Below are positions 8,648 through 17,300 of a DNA stretch of 64,000 nt, piece by piece; the stretch's first letter is position 1; every line of letters begins with the position of its first letter. A program made the position numbers and the translations under genes. The notes below the pieces were generated by a model that had not been told where the DNA came from, searched no databases, and saw only the letters and a program-made list of their open reading frames with translations. The stretch comes from Pseudomonadota bacterium (GTDB taxonomy: Bacteria > Myxococcota_A > UBA796 > CAJQPC01). The stretch lies in contig JAAESX010000347.1 in the NCBI GenBank assembly GCA_024228935.1, forward strand, positions 24,921 through 88,920. Direction: 5' to 3'.

Positions 8648-10330
8648 ATGTACCGCGACTTCCTCATCCTCGGCGGCGCTGGCCTGGTCGGCACCCAGGT
8701 CGTTCGCAAGATCGTCAAGACGTTCGGGGCCCATCGCATCGTCGTCGGCTCGCTCTTCGAGCAGGAAGCCGTCGCGGCGTGCCAGAAGTTCGAGCGCCAG
8801 TTCGGAACCGGCGTCTCGTTCGTGCCTGAGTGGGGCGACCTCTTCCTGCCCAGCGAGCTGTCGACGACCCGCCGCGCGGAGCTGCTGGCCGACACGTCCA
8901 AGCGGGCGGCGCTGCTGAACTCCCTGTACGGGGACTTCGAGGAGGCCTACCGCGACAACCAGCTCGTGAAGCTCATCCGCCGGCACCGCCCGGACGTGAT
9001 GGTGGACTGTGTCAACACGGCCACTGGCCTCAGCTACCAGGACGTCTTCGACGGCGCGGCCAAGGTCCGCGAGCGCATCGGGCCCGACGGCTTCGACACA
9101 TCCCACACAAAGGATCTGGAGACGTTCCTGCTGTCCCAGTCCGTGCCGCAGCTCATCCGCCACGTACGGTTCATCCACCGCGCGACCATCGAGTACAAGA
9201 CCAAGGTCTACCTGAAGGTCGGCACGACGGGCACGGGCGGCATGGGGATGAACATCCCCTACACACACAGCGAGGACAGCCCGTCGCGCAAGCTGCTGGC
9301 GAAGACCGAGGTCGCGTTCGGCCATACGGGTCTGTTGTTCCTGCTGTCGCGGACGCCGGGGGCCCCCATCGTCAAGGAGGTCAAGCCCGCGGCGATGATC
9401 GGGTACAAGGCCGTTCAGGTGAAGACTGTGCGGGACAAGCACAACAACTCGAACCTGTTCGGTGTGAAGACCGAACAGATCGCCAAGGGCGCCACGCTCG
9501 AGCTCCGCCAGGACGAGGCCGCCTACGAGAAGACGGGTGAGCTGAACGTGGCCATCGTCGACACCGGCGAGAACGGCCTGTTCACCCGCGGCGAGTTCGA
9601 AGCCATCACCGCGCTGGGCCAGATGGAGTACGTCACGCCCGAGGAGATCGCACAGATCGTCGTGCGCGAGCTGCGCGGTGCCACGACCGGACGCGACGTC
9701 ATCTCGGCGCTCGACGGAGCCGTCCTGGACCCCAGCTACAAGGCCGGCCTGGTCCGGAACGTCGCGCTGAAGGACCTGCGTCTGGTCGAGAAGGGCTCGC
9801 TCGAGGACGGGACCGGCGTGCCCTCGATCGCGCTGGGTCGCCTGGGGCCGCCCGCGCTGTCGAAGCTGCTGTTCGAGGCGGCGCTACTGAAGAAGGTCTA
9901 CGCGACGATGGACGACATGGTCGCCGTGCGACCGAACCAGATGGCCAAGGCGCTGGAGGAGGCGCTCGTCGGCATGCGGTTCGACCAGCTGGCCCCCTCG
10001 ATCGGCGTCCCGGTCCTGCTCGCCGACGGGAAGACCCTGATGCGCGGACCGCGGATCAACGTGCCCGAGCTCCTGGGCCACGGCACGACCGTGACCATCG
10101 ACGCCGGCGACATCGACGTGTGGGCTGCGAAGGGCTGGGTCGACCTCCGCCCCTCGAACATGGACGTCTGGATCCGCCGCGTGCAGCGGATGGTGCAGGC
10201 CCGTCGGGACCTGCGGATGGAGGGCTCGGCCGCGGCGACCATCGAGTCGTACATGAGCCACAAGTTCGAGATCGGCGAGGTCGTCGCCTGGATCTTCAAC
10301 AACGAGATGGGCGGCTACCGCATCAAGTAG
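8648..10330 (+). CDS. Large Rossmann-fold (SDR-like) protein of unknown function
   Basis: A 560-residue protein beginning MYRDFLILGGAGLVGTQVV, with the nucleotide-binding glycine motif GGAGLVG at 9-15 typical of NAD(P)-binding short-chain dehydrogenase/epimerase-like proteins. RRHRPDVMVDCVNTATG near residue 120 is a second Rossmann element. The long C-terminal half has no signature I recognise; the length is about twice that of a standard SDR. No signal peptide and no membrane segment are visible. A ggag-like ribosome site (cggaggcatcc) precedes the ATG. The C-terminus overlaps the convergent gene by 16 bases. Substrate and pathway cannot be stated. Confidence 0.82.
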   Translation: MYRDFLILGGAGLVGTQVVRKIVKTFGAHRIVVGSLFEQEAVAACQKFERQFGTGVSFVPEWGDLFLPSELSTTRRAELLADTSKRAALLNSLYGDFEEAYRDNQLVKLIRRHRPDVMVDCVNTATGLSYQDVFDGAAKVRERIGPDGFDTSHTKDLETFLLSQSVPQLIRHVRFIHRATIEYKTKVYLKVGTTGTGGMGMNIPYTHSEDSPSRKLLAKTEVAFGHTGLLFLLSRTPGAPIVKEVKPAAMIGYKAVQVKTVRDKHNNSNLFGVKTEQIAKGATLELRQDEAAYEKTGELNVAIVDTGENGLFTRGEFEAITALGQMEYVTPEEIAQIVVRELRGATTGRDVISALDGAVLDPSYKAGLVRNVALKDLRLVEKGSLEDGTGVPSIALGRLGPPALSKLLFEAALLKKVYATMDDMVAVRPNQMAKALEEALVGMRFDQLAPSIGVPVLLADGKTLMRGPRINVPELLGHGTTVTIDAGDIDVWAAKGWVDLRPSNMDVWIRRVQRMVQARRDLRMEGSAAATIESYMSHKFEIGEVVAWIFNNEMGGYRIK

Positions 10331-10695
10331 GCGGGCACGAGCTCGGCTGTTCCGGTCTGCTCCTGCAGATCGAGCACCAGGTCGATGGTGCGCACCTCGG
10401 TCTGTTCCGGGCCGTCGATGGGCCAGCCGTGAAGCCGGTCCAGGCAGCGCTGGCCTCGCCAGGTGGTCTTCCGGATGTACGGCTCGGGCGCGACGGTGAC
10501 CCGCAGCTCGGTGATGTCGTGGCGGCTGGCGCAGTACCAGATCCCGCGATTCGACCCGACGGCCTGGTTCAGCTCGTACAGGCTCATCAGGTGGCCCTGC
10601 AGGCCGCACGACCACACGGCGGGCAGCGGCCCCTCGGGCTTGTCCCAGGGGAGCTCGCCGTCGGCGGCGGCCAGCAGCAGCAGGATCCAGGGCAT
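10315..10695 (-). CDS. Small secreted protein of unknown function
   Basis: A 126-residue protein with a minimal leader, MPWILLLLAAADGE. The mature part contains three Cys (WSCGLQGH, WYCASRHD, GQRCLDRL) and a conserved-looking beta segment ELRVTVAPEPYIRK. I recognise no family. It lies between two plus-strand genes. Its start is 59 bases from the divergent lipase start at 10755, and its end overlaps the Rossmann-fold gene by 16 bases, arguing for a real but small gene. Confidence 0.6.
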   Translation of the reverse strand: MPWILLLLAAADGELPWDKPEGPLPAVWSCGLQGHLMSLYELNQAVGSNRGIWYCASRHDITELRVTVAPEPYIRKTTWRGQRCLDRLHGWPIDGPEQTEVRTIDLVLDLQEQTGTAELVPAYLMR

Positions 10696-10754
10696 GCCGT
10701 GTTCGACCTCCGAGGGCGCGTCGAGTTCCCGCTACGATGGGGCTCGGAGGCGAG

Positions 10755-12110
10755 ATGCTGACCCTGCTGCTGGCCTGCTCGGGTGACGTGCCCGAGGACG
10801 AGCCGTTCGTCCCCACCTTGCCGGTCGGCCACTGCGACATGGAGCCCTACACGCTCCTGGACTCGCACCAGACCGGCGCGCCGCTCGACTCGTTCTTCCT
10901 GACGAACTTCGACCTGTCGCCGTCGGCCGTGGATGCGCTCGTCGGGCTCGTCGGCGTCGAAGGCCTGTCCCCTGTCCTCTACGGCGCCCAGGTGCTGTCG
11001 TTCCGGTACAGCACCCAGGACCGCGGGGTCCTGCAGGAGTCGACCGGTCTGCTCGCTGTCCCGACCGGCGACCCACCGGAGGAGCCCTGGCCCGTGGTGC
11101 TCATGCTGCATGGCTTCGCGGGCACCTTCGACGCGTGCGCGCCCAGCCGGGACACCCTGATCGGGCCGACACTCCCTGCACTGCTGGCCTCGCAGGGGTT
11201 CGTCGTCATCGCCCCGGACTACATCGGGCTGAACGGCTCGGGCGAAGGCTCGACCTCGCCGCACTCCCCCCTTGTCGGCGAGCAGGTCGCGATCGGCTCC
11301 TGGGACGCCTGGCGTGCGGGTGTCGCTCTGCTGGAGGGAGACCGTGCGACGGTCCTCGACGGGACCATGCGGGAGGACGTCGTCCTGTGGGGCGCCTCGC
11401 AGGGCGGTCACGCGGCGGTCTTCACCGAGCTCGCGCAGCCCCACTACGCGCCCGAGGCCGACATCGTCGCGGTTGTCGCCGCCACACCGGCCCACGACCT
11501 GCGAGCCATCGTCCAGGACGCCGCCACGACGTGGAGCGACGCGACCGGGCTCTCCGCTCTGGCGCTGGCTCGCATGGGCAGCTGGTACGGCGAGTCCGAC
11601 CTCACCACGCTGCTCACGAACGAGGAGCCCTACTTCTTCGCCGAGGCCCTGCCCCAGGTGCTCGACAGCGACCCGGACGAGTGTGCCTTCGAGGACATCG
11701 TGGTCGAGGTGTCCTCGCCCGAGGAGATCTTCGCCGTCGACTTCCTGGCCTCGGCACGGGAAGGGGACTGGGACGCCACGCGGTGGGGCTGCTTCATCGA
11801 GGAGAACTCGCTGTCGGCGACCTCGATCCCGCGCGAGGGGGACCACCCGACGCTGTTCGTCTACGGCCAGTACGACACGCTGATCGTGCCGCCGCTGCAG
11901 GAGCCGGATCACACGGCGCTGTGTGACGCTGGCCTGGAGACGGACACGCTGCAGTGCCAGGACGCGGGCCACGCGGACGCGACGCTGTGGTCGCTGCCCG
12001 AGCAGTTCAGGTGGATGCGCGAGCGCCTCTCCGGCGAGCCTTGGACGCCGGAGTGTGTGTTCGCCGAGCCCGCGTGCTGTGAGGGCACGCCCGAGGGGGA
12101 GTGCGGCTAG
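10755..12110 (+). CDS. Secretory lipase-family alpha/beta hydrolase lipoprotein
   Basis: A 451-residue protein. I chose the ATG at 10755 rather than 10737 because GGAGG lies just before it and because MLTLLLAC then forms a very short lipoprotein leader. The catalytic region shows VVLMLHGFAGTFDAC (oxyanion region), the pentapeptide GASQG at about 213-217 holding the nucleophile Ser215, TLFVYGQYDTLIVP with the likely Asp, and CQDAGHADATLW with the likely His. This is the pattern of secretory (LIP-type) lipases and related esterases. An extracellular or periplasmic lipid or ester hydrolysis role is likely. The C-terminus is Cys-rich (EPACCEGTPEGEC). Its stop overlaps the convergent small gene by 4 bases. 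Confidence 0.85.
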   Translation: MLTLLLACSGDVPEDEPFVPTLPVGHCDMEPYTLLDSHQTGAPLDSFFLTNFDLSPSAVDALVGLVGVEGLSPVLYGAQVLSFRYSTQDRGVLQESTGLLAVPTGDPPEEPWPVVLMLHGFAGTFDACAPSRDTLIGPTLPALLASQGFVVIAPDYIGLNGSGEGSTSPHSPLVGEQVAIGSWDAWRAGVALLEGDRATVLDGTMREDVVLWGASQGGHAAVFTELAQPHYAPEADIVAVVAATPAHDLRAIVQDAATTWSDATGLSALALARMGSWYGESDLTTLLTNEEPYFFAEALPQVLDSDPDECAFEDIVVEVSSPEEIFAVDFLASAREGDWDATRWGCFIEENSLSATSIPREGDHPTLFVYGQYDTLIVPPLQEPDHTALCDAGLETDTLQCQDAGHADATLWSLPEQFRWMRERLSGEPWTPECVFAEPACCEGTPEGECG

Positions 12111-12473
12111 CAGCAGCCCCCACCCGCGTAGTGCCACGTGCTGGCCGGGGCCCGCAGCAGCGGGTTGTTCATCCGCTCGAACGCGCCCGCCGTCTTGTCG
12201 CAGACGGCCAGCGGGACCTCGGGCAGCAGGACGTGGCCCTTGCCGTCGTCGAAGGGCTCCTTGCCCAGCCAGAACGCGACGCGGCCGGTGAAGACGCAGG
12301 CGCCGTCCGAGGGCATGGGGTCCTTGATCGCGAGGACCTCGATGGACTCCAGCAGGATGTCCTCGTCGATCTCGTAGGTCTCCGCGTCGAGCAGGCGGTA
12401 GGGCATCCGCCGGCGGACCTCGATGGTGCCGAAGCCGGCGCGTGGTCTGGAGGTAGCTGTCTTCCTGGCTCAT
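12107..12473 (-). pseudogene. Small protein with a Gly-Gly-Gly-Cys-Cys tail, one frameshift; downstream partner of arsS
   Basis: Starting at the ATG at 12473 the minus strand reads MSQEDSYLQTTR, then one extra C shifts the frame at about 12436-12438. Removing it gives GFGTIEVRRRMPYRLL and the rest without a break, about 121 residues. The intact part from 12406 is 99 residues. It is a soluble protein ending HYAGGGCC. The paired terminal cysteines are a striking feature for a gene directly downstream of an ArsS-like enzyme, and could bind an arsenic or metal species; this is inference. The gap to arsS is 22 bases, so they are likely cotranscribed. Confidence 0.6.
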
Positions 12474-12495
12474 TCGAGCTCCGTCGAAAAGGGGG

Positions 12496-13458
12496 TCAAG
12501 CGAGCGCGCCGCCGCAGGACGAGCCCGCGCCAGCCGTGCAGCCGAAGCAGTGGGGTCCGACACGGATCGGTCGGCCTTCCCAGTCGTCCGCGTCGGTCAG
12601 GTCATGGATCGACCGGGTCGAGCCCGGCGAGGGCATGTCCAGCATCTGGTTGAAGTCGCAGTCGTACAGCGCTCCGTCCCAGCCGATGCTGATGAGGTGG
12701 CGGCACATGAGGCCGTCCACCGTCGCCGGGTTGAAGGCGCCGACCAGGAGCTGCATGTACTCGTCGTGGCGGCCCTCGCGGGCGAGGTCGGTCGCGAACC
12801 GCGCGATGGGCATGTTCGCCAGCGTCAGGAGGTTCGTGAACTCGACGCCGAAGTCCTCGTGCAGCCGGCGCTTGTAGTCGGCCTCCAGGCTCGCCTGGCC
12901 CGGCGGCAGGAAGGCGCCGCCCGGGTTGTAGACGAGTGACAGCGTGCGGGTCGTCCCGTAGCCGAGCGCGTTGAGTCGCCGGAGCCCCTCGATGCTCTTG
13001 TCGAACACGCCGCGCCCGCGCTGGGCGTCCACGTTCTTCTCGCTGTAGCAGGGCAGGCTGGCGATGACCTCGACGTCGTGCTCGGCGAGAAACTCGGCGG
13101 TGTCCTCCTGACCGGGCTCGAACAGGACCGTGAGGTTGCAGCGGTCGAGCACGCGTCGTCCCAGCTGTCGTGTGCGCGAGACGATGTGGCGGAAGTGCGG
13201 GTTCAGCTCGGGGGCGCCGCCCGTCAGATCGATCAGCTCGAGCGCCGGGTTCCGCTCGAGCAGCCACAGCAGCCGATCGGCGGTGGCCTCGTCCATCATC
13301 TCTGTGCGCGTCGGGCTGGCGTCCACGTGGCAGTGGCGGCACGCCTGGTTGCACCGCTTCCCGAGGTTGGCCTGGAGCCAGGTCGGTCGGGCGCGGGTCA
13401 GGGAGCGGTGGCCATGCTCGGCCAGCGTCCCGCTGAAGTCGTGGAGTCGTCGGTTCAT
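12496..13458 (-). CDS. arsS: Arsenosugar biosynthesis-type radical SAM protein (ArsS-like)
   Basis: A 320-residue protein from the ATG at 13458, preceded by AGGAG. The radical SAM cluster motif is CX3CX2C (Cys36, Cys40, Cys43; segment CNQACRHCHVDASPTR). DLTGGAPELNPHFR and VIASLPCYSEKNVDAQRG are typical of the ArsS family, as is the C-terminal DUF3641-type region with RHLISIGWDGALYDCDFNQ and a second Cys cluster FGCTAGAGSSCGG that probably binds an auxiliary iron-sulfur cluster. ArsS makes 5'-deoxyadenosyl derivatives of methylated arsenicals. The usual arsM partner is not in the window. Family assignment is strong, substrate is by homology. Confidence 0.88.
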   Translation of the reverse strand: MNRRLHDFSGTLAEHGHRSLTRARPTWLQANLGKRCNQACRHCHVDASPTRTEMMDEATADRLLWLLERNPALELIDLTGGAPELNPHFRHIVSRTRQLGRRVLDRCNLTVLFEPGQEDTAEFLAEHDVEVIASLPCYSEKNVDAQRGRGVFDKSIEGLRRLNALGYGTTRTLSLVYNPGGAFLPPGQASLEADYKRRLHEDFGVEFTNLLTLANMPIARFATDLAREGRHDEYMQLLVGAFNPATVDGLMCRHLISIGWDGALYDCDFNQMLDMPSPGSTRSIHDLTDADDWEGRPIRVGPHCFGCTAGAGSSCGGALA

Positions 13459-13524
13459 CCCACTCCTGATGCTCCAGGACGCGTCGCGGTGCAAGCGCGC
13501 GGCAGATATGGTTCCAGCGCTCCG

Positions 13525-14451
13525 ATGTCCGACGGCAAGAAGCCAGATACCGTGCAGTCGCTGGGGGGTTCTGTCCTGATCCAGGTCGGGGCCCACCCGG
13601 GCGATCCCGATCGCGGCGATCCCGATCCCGCGAACGCCCAAAAGGCCTTTGTCCTGGGCCAGTTGGCGATGGACCGGGGCGAGTGGGAGGAGGCCGAAGC
13701 GCGGTTCGCCGAAGCCGCCGAGCTGGACTGGACCCAGGCGATGTTCGTCGAGTGGCAGGACGAGGCGCGCTCGCGACTGACCGAGCGCGACCCTGTCGAG
13801 GACGTCGAGGACGTCGAAGATCCGGGGACCGCGCCGCCGCCCTCGCTGGCGATGCCGACCAGCTCGCTCGTCGACGACGCGAGCTCCAGCGCGACCGCGA
13901 CGAACCCTCGCACGGCTGGGCTCGAGGATCGCGAGTCCGTCCAGCGCACCATCGCTGAGCGCTACCACCGACTCGGCGAGCGAGCCCAGGGCCCAGGCGG
14001 AAGAGACTCTGCGGGCCGAGACGGAGCGCAAGGAGAAGAACGCCGAGCGGTACTTCAGGCGAGGTGAGCGCGCCCGGACAAGGTGAAGGACGACGCGCCA
14101 GCGAAGGTCGCCGAGGCGTCGAAGGGGCCGCCTCTCCTGGAGAAGCTGCCGCTCAACCGACGTCAGCTCCTGATGACGGTCCTGGCGGCACTCCTGCTGG
14201 GCTACGCCGCGCTGTCCGGAGGCGTAGAGCCGGTCGAGGACGTCGCGCTGGACCACGCCGAGGTCGCCACGTTCGTCCGCCTGAACGAGGCCAGCTCGGG
14301 CTGGCATGGAGAGCTCGCCGAGCCGCTGACGGGCCTCACCGGTCGGGCGCTCTAGGCGCGCTGCGACGAGGTGGCCAGCGGGCTACCGGGCGGCGGGCTG
14401 GTCGTGCTGACGGGCAGCGATGGCGGCAGCGTCGTCTGCGCCGGAGACTGA
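13525..14451 (+). pseudogene. Membrane-anchored repeat/coiled-coil protein, broken by a net-neutral frameshift pair and an in-frame TAG
   Basis: From the ATG at 13525 the protein starts MSDGKKPDTVQSLGG, with a TPR-like unit (FVLGQLAMDRGEWEEAEARF) and an acidic spacer. Near 13990-14000 an extra G shifts the frame: the sensible sequence RAQAQAEETLRAETERKEKN (coiled coil) lies in the next frame, and the first frame resumes near 14078 with DKVKDDAPAKVAEASKG and one membrane segment (QLLMTVLAALLLGYAALSGG). A TAG at 14353-14355 interrupts it, although the same frame goes on sensibly (ARCDEVASGLPGGGLVVLTG) to a TGA at 14449-14451. The uninterrupted pieces are 13525-14067 and 14083-14355. Function unknown. 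Confidence 0.6.
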
Positions 14452-14452
14452 G

Positions 14453-14936
14453 CTACCAGGAGTCCGAGAAGGGCTCGACGCGAACGCGGGTATCGGCCTG
14501 GTCCTGCAGGGTCGGGCCGAGCTTCAGCAGCTGGTAGGGCTGGCCGTCTCCGTCGGTGTCGCACTCGGCGAGGACCCACCAGTCGTTCCGGTCCCACTTC
14601 CCGGCGGCGTGCGCTGAGTAGCTGCACAGGAGCTCGCCGTCCGGCTGCCAGCCGAGCGTGGCCCAGGCGATGCGCCCCTCGGTGTCGACGCCCTCGTTCC
14701 AGCGTCGGCCCTGTGTCCCGTCGACCCCGGCGTGTGCGGGGCTCGGGCTGGGGTTCAGGCCTGTGTTCAGCGCGACGTGGTCCTCGGTGGACTCGGCGTA
14801 GACCTCGACGGTGTCCTGGATGGTCGTGGTGTGCGTGGTCGCTTCGGCTCGCCGAGCGGTGCGCTGGGCCTCGGCCACACGCGGGAGCCAGAGCTGCGAG
14901 CAGCACCAGCTCGATGACGGAAAATCCGCGTCGCAT
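14453..14936 (-). pseudogene. Type IV pilin-like protein with one frameshift
   Basis: The ATG at 14936 begins MRRGFSVIELVLLAALA, a prepilin-type leader with the cleavage site after Gly4 and Glu at position 5 of the mature protein. The following sequence reads properly only in the next frame: LPRVAEAQRTARRAEATT, as in type IVa pilins and pseudopilins. The frame changes near 14883-14890 (one base missing). The hydrophobic segment is also shorter than usual. The remaining ~140 residues form the globular part and end FSDSW. The intact part is 14453-14878. It is either decaying or a sequence error. Its stop is 1 base from the convergent gene's stop. Confidence 0.65.
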
Positions 14937-15041
14937 CCCGTTCCGTGGTCCGAAGCAGCGGAGTCTACTTCGAAGAGGGTGGCGTAGCCGATCCATCGGC
15001 GCTACGATCCCCATCAGATCAGGACGAGCGAGGGGTTTGCC

Positions 15042-15260
15042 ATGGGACAGGAAGTCACCGCCAGACGGCGCAGGGCGTACGAGGATGCGGAAGTCGTGAT
15101 CGACGTGATCGATGACGAGGGACCCGTCATCCGTTCCGGATCGATGCTCGAGCGCCCCATACCGCAGGACCGACCGGTTCTCCGAAGGGTGGTGCAGGGG
15201 GCGCTCGTGCTGGCGGTGGTCGGCGCCGTCCTGGCCTGGTTCTTCCCGGGCGCGCTGTAG
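15042..15260 (+). CDS. Small single-pass membrane protein
   Basis: A 72-residue protein with a basic and acidic N-terminal cytoplasmic half (MGQEVTARRRRAYEDAEVV) and one C-terminal hydrophobic segment, VVQGALVLAVVGAVLAWFFP, making it a probable tail-anchored or single-pass inner-membrane protein. GAGGGG precedes the ATG. The next gene, truC, starts 18 bases downstream, so they may be cotranscribed. No family recognised. Confidence 0.62.
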   Translation: MGQEVTARRRRAYEDAEVVIDVIDDEGPVIRSGSMLERPIPQDRPVLRRVVQGALVLAVVGAVLAWFFPGAL

Positions 15261-15278
15261 AAGGGATAGCCCCGGGGC

Positions 15279-16052
15279 GTGGACCCCATCCCGCTACTGG
15301 CCCAGGGCGACGGCTTCATCGTCGTCAGCAAGCCACCCCGCGTCGTCGTCCATCGCGGACGGGACACGCGCGACGAGTACGCGGCGCTCCAGCGGGCCCG
15401 TGACCTGGCGGGGTGTCGCGTGTTTCCCATCCACCGCCTGGACCGCCAGGCCAGTGGGTGCCTGCTCTTCGCGACCCGACGCGAGCGGGCCGGCGAGCTG
15501 CACCTGGCGCTCAAGAAGGGCACCAAGACGTACGTGTGTCTCACGCGCGGCTGGTTCAAGCACGAGTGGCCGTTGACCATCGACAAGCCCATCACCAGCG
15601 AGGGTCGAACCAAGGAGGCCGAGTCGCTGGTCGAGTGCCTGGGGCGCAGCCACGACCCGCGCTGCTCGCTGGTCCGGGTCCGCCCGGTCACCGGACGCAA
15701 CCACCAGGTTCGCCGGCACGTCCGCGACCTGCACCACCCCATCATCGGGGACCGCGACCACGGCGACCACCGCGAGAACCGGGTCTGGCGCGAACAGAGA
15801 GGGATGGCTCGCCTGGCGCTGCACGCGCTCGCGCTGGACCTCGAGCTCCCCGAGGGACGCCTCCAGGTGCACAGCCCGCTGTGGGACGACATGCACGCCG
15901 TGCTGACGACCATGCCGTGGTGGGACGAGGCGGTCGAGCAGCAGCCCGAGCTCGCCTCCGACCCGCTACGCGTCGCGGACTACATCCAGACCGAGGCCTA
16001 CGAAGGACCGGCCTCGCCGGAGAGTCCCGCGGAGAACGACGCCGGCGCCTGA
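15279..16052 (+). CDS. truC: RluA-family pseudouridine synthase, TruC-like
   Basis: A 257-residue enzyme from a GTG start. Family signatures are present: FIVVSKPPRVVVHRG near the N-terminus, the catalytic HRLDRQASG with Asp55, and RPVTGRNHQVRRHVRD, matching the second conserved motif. HPIIGDRDHGDHRENR near residue 150 is close to the TruC version, the enzyme that makes pseudouridine-65 in tRNA-Asp; other RluA enzymes modify 23S rRNA, so the exact target is inferred. The C-terminal ~20 residues are acidic and overlap the convergent AAA ATPase gene by 55 bases. Confidence 0.88.
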   Translation: MDPIPLLAQGDGFIVVSKPPRVVVHRGRDTRDEYAALQRARDLAGCRVFPIHRLDRQASGCLLFATRRERAGELHLALKKGTKTYVCLTRGWFKHEWPLTIDKPITSEGRTKEAESLVECLGRSHDPRCSLVRVRPVTGRNHQVRRHVRDLHHPIIGDRDHGDHRENRVWREQRGMARLALHALALDLELPEGRLQVHSPLWDDMHAVLTTMPWWDEAVEQQPELASDPLRVADYIQTEAYEGPASPESPAENDAGA

Positions 16053-17176
16053 GCCCGGAGCTCGGTGACGACCTCGGCGAGCGCACGGCTCGGCTCCCGC
16101 AGGCGACGTCGGGCGAGCTCCTCGAGGAACGCGCCCGTCAGCCCCGCCGACAGGCGCACGGCCTCGTCGTCGAACAGCCCGTGGTGGGCGAGGATGGCCC
16201 GCCGTCCGTCCGCGTCCGGCGGCGCGATGAAGACCACCCGGTCGAGCCGGCCCGCCCGCATCCCGGGCCAGTACAGCGCCCCCGGCTTGTGAGCGGACGC
16301 CGCCGTCAGCGTGTCGTCCATCAGCGTCGCCACCACCAGCGGCACGTGGCCGTGCAGCCGGTCCAGCAGCGCTGCGAATCCCGCGTCCAGGCCGTCACCG
16401 AGCACCAGGTCGTCGAGCAGGACGACCTCGGGACACAGCAGCGCGGTCAGCTCGAGCGCGGCCTGGTGGCCCATGCTCGCGGCGATCTGGAGCACCCGTC
16501 CGTTCGGGATGGCGGTGCGGGCCATCGTGGTCTTGCCGGCGCCCGTGGGGCCGACGATGAGGACGACCCGGGTCCCCTCGGCCGGGGACCGAAGCCACTC
16601 GCGCAGCTCCTCGGCCGCCGGCCCAACCGGCGCGGTGACGGCGCGCAGGGGGACGAGGCTCAGGCGCTCGACGCCCGCCAGCGTGTTCTGGGCCTCGACG
16701 GCCAGGCCGGGGTGCTCGGTCCACAGGCGGCCGAGCAGCTCGGCGAACGCTCCGGGACGGTTCTCCAGGAGCTGGTCGTGGCCGTGCTGCTTCACGAGCG
16801 CGGCGACGGGGCGCTGTGGGCCGTGCCAGACGAGGACTTCGGTGCCTTCCTCGCCCGGGTAGCTGCCGGGCACCCGGACCCGCTCGGGCTTGGTGATGGC
16901 GGTCATGTGCTCGCGCAGCAGCCGCAACACACCGGCGTGCTGGGCGACGGTCGTCCAGCCCAGGTCGCCCAGGACCTCCACCGTGTCCCGCTCGGGCATC
17001 AGGATGTCGAGCACGTTCCCGGCCACGCTCATGAGCGCCAACAGCCGAGGCAGCCCCTTGGCGTCGCGGGCGAGCGTCAGGCTCCGCACCATCGCGTCCA
17101 GGCGATGGGTCGTGTTGCGGAATCGGTCCAGCAGCCCGTTCGCCTGCAGCAGCTTCAGCTCGTGATCGTTCGGCAT
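15998..17176 (-). CDS. AAA-type ATPase of unknown function
   Basis: A 392-residue protein read from the ATG at 17176 (MPNDHELKLLQANG); a second in-frame ATG nine bases upstream is also possible. The N-terminal ~200 residues are mainly helical without a known domain. The ATPase core has the Walker A motif GPTGAGKTT at about 208-216, Walker B PEVVLLDDLVLGDG near 250, VPLVVATLMDD as the sensor-1 strand, and a C-terminal lid ending RRLREPSRALAEVV. No membrane segment. It is a monocistronic-looking gene that overlaps truC tail to tail by 55 bases. The partner or substrate is unknown. Confidence 0.8.
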   Translation of the reverse strand: MPNDHELKLLQANGLLDRFRNTTHRLDAMVRSLTLARDAKGLPRLLALMSVAGNVLDILMPERDTVEVLGDLGWTTVAQHAGVLRLLREHMTAITKPERVRVPGSYPGEEGTEVLVWHGPQRPVAALVKQHGHDQLLENRPGAFAELLGRLWTEHPGLAVEAQNTLAGVERLSLVPLRAVTAPVGPAAEELREWLRSPAEGTRVVLIVGPTGAGKTTMARTAIPNGRVLQIAASMGHQAALELTALLCPEVVLLDDLVLGDGLDAGFAALLDRLHGHVPLVVATLMDDTLTAASAHKPGALYWPGMRAGRLDRVVFIAPPDADGRRAILAHHGLFDDEAVRLSAGLTGAFLEELARRRLREPSRALAEVVTELRAQAPASFSAGLSGEAGPS

Positions 17177-17300
17177 GCGGCGCATTGTCGCCGCGGAAAC
17201 GCATGGGTCAAGCAGCACGATCGGGTGGGCGGACAGAAAATGGTCGCCTGACCCTGGGAGGTCCCGCTATGTTCCCGTCAGGGCAGCCCTTGGAGGCACG

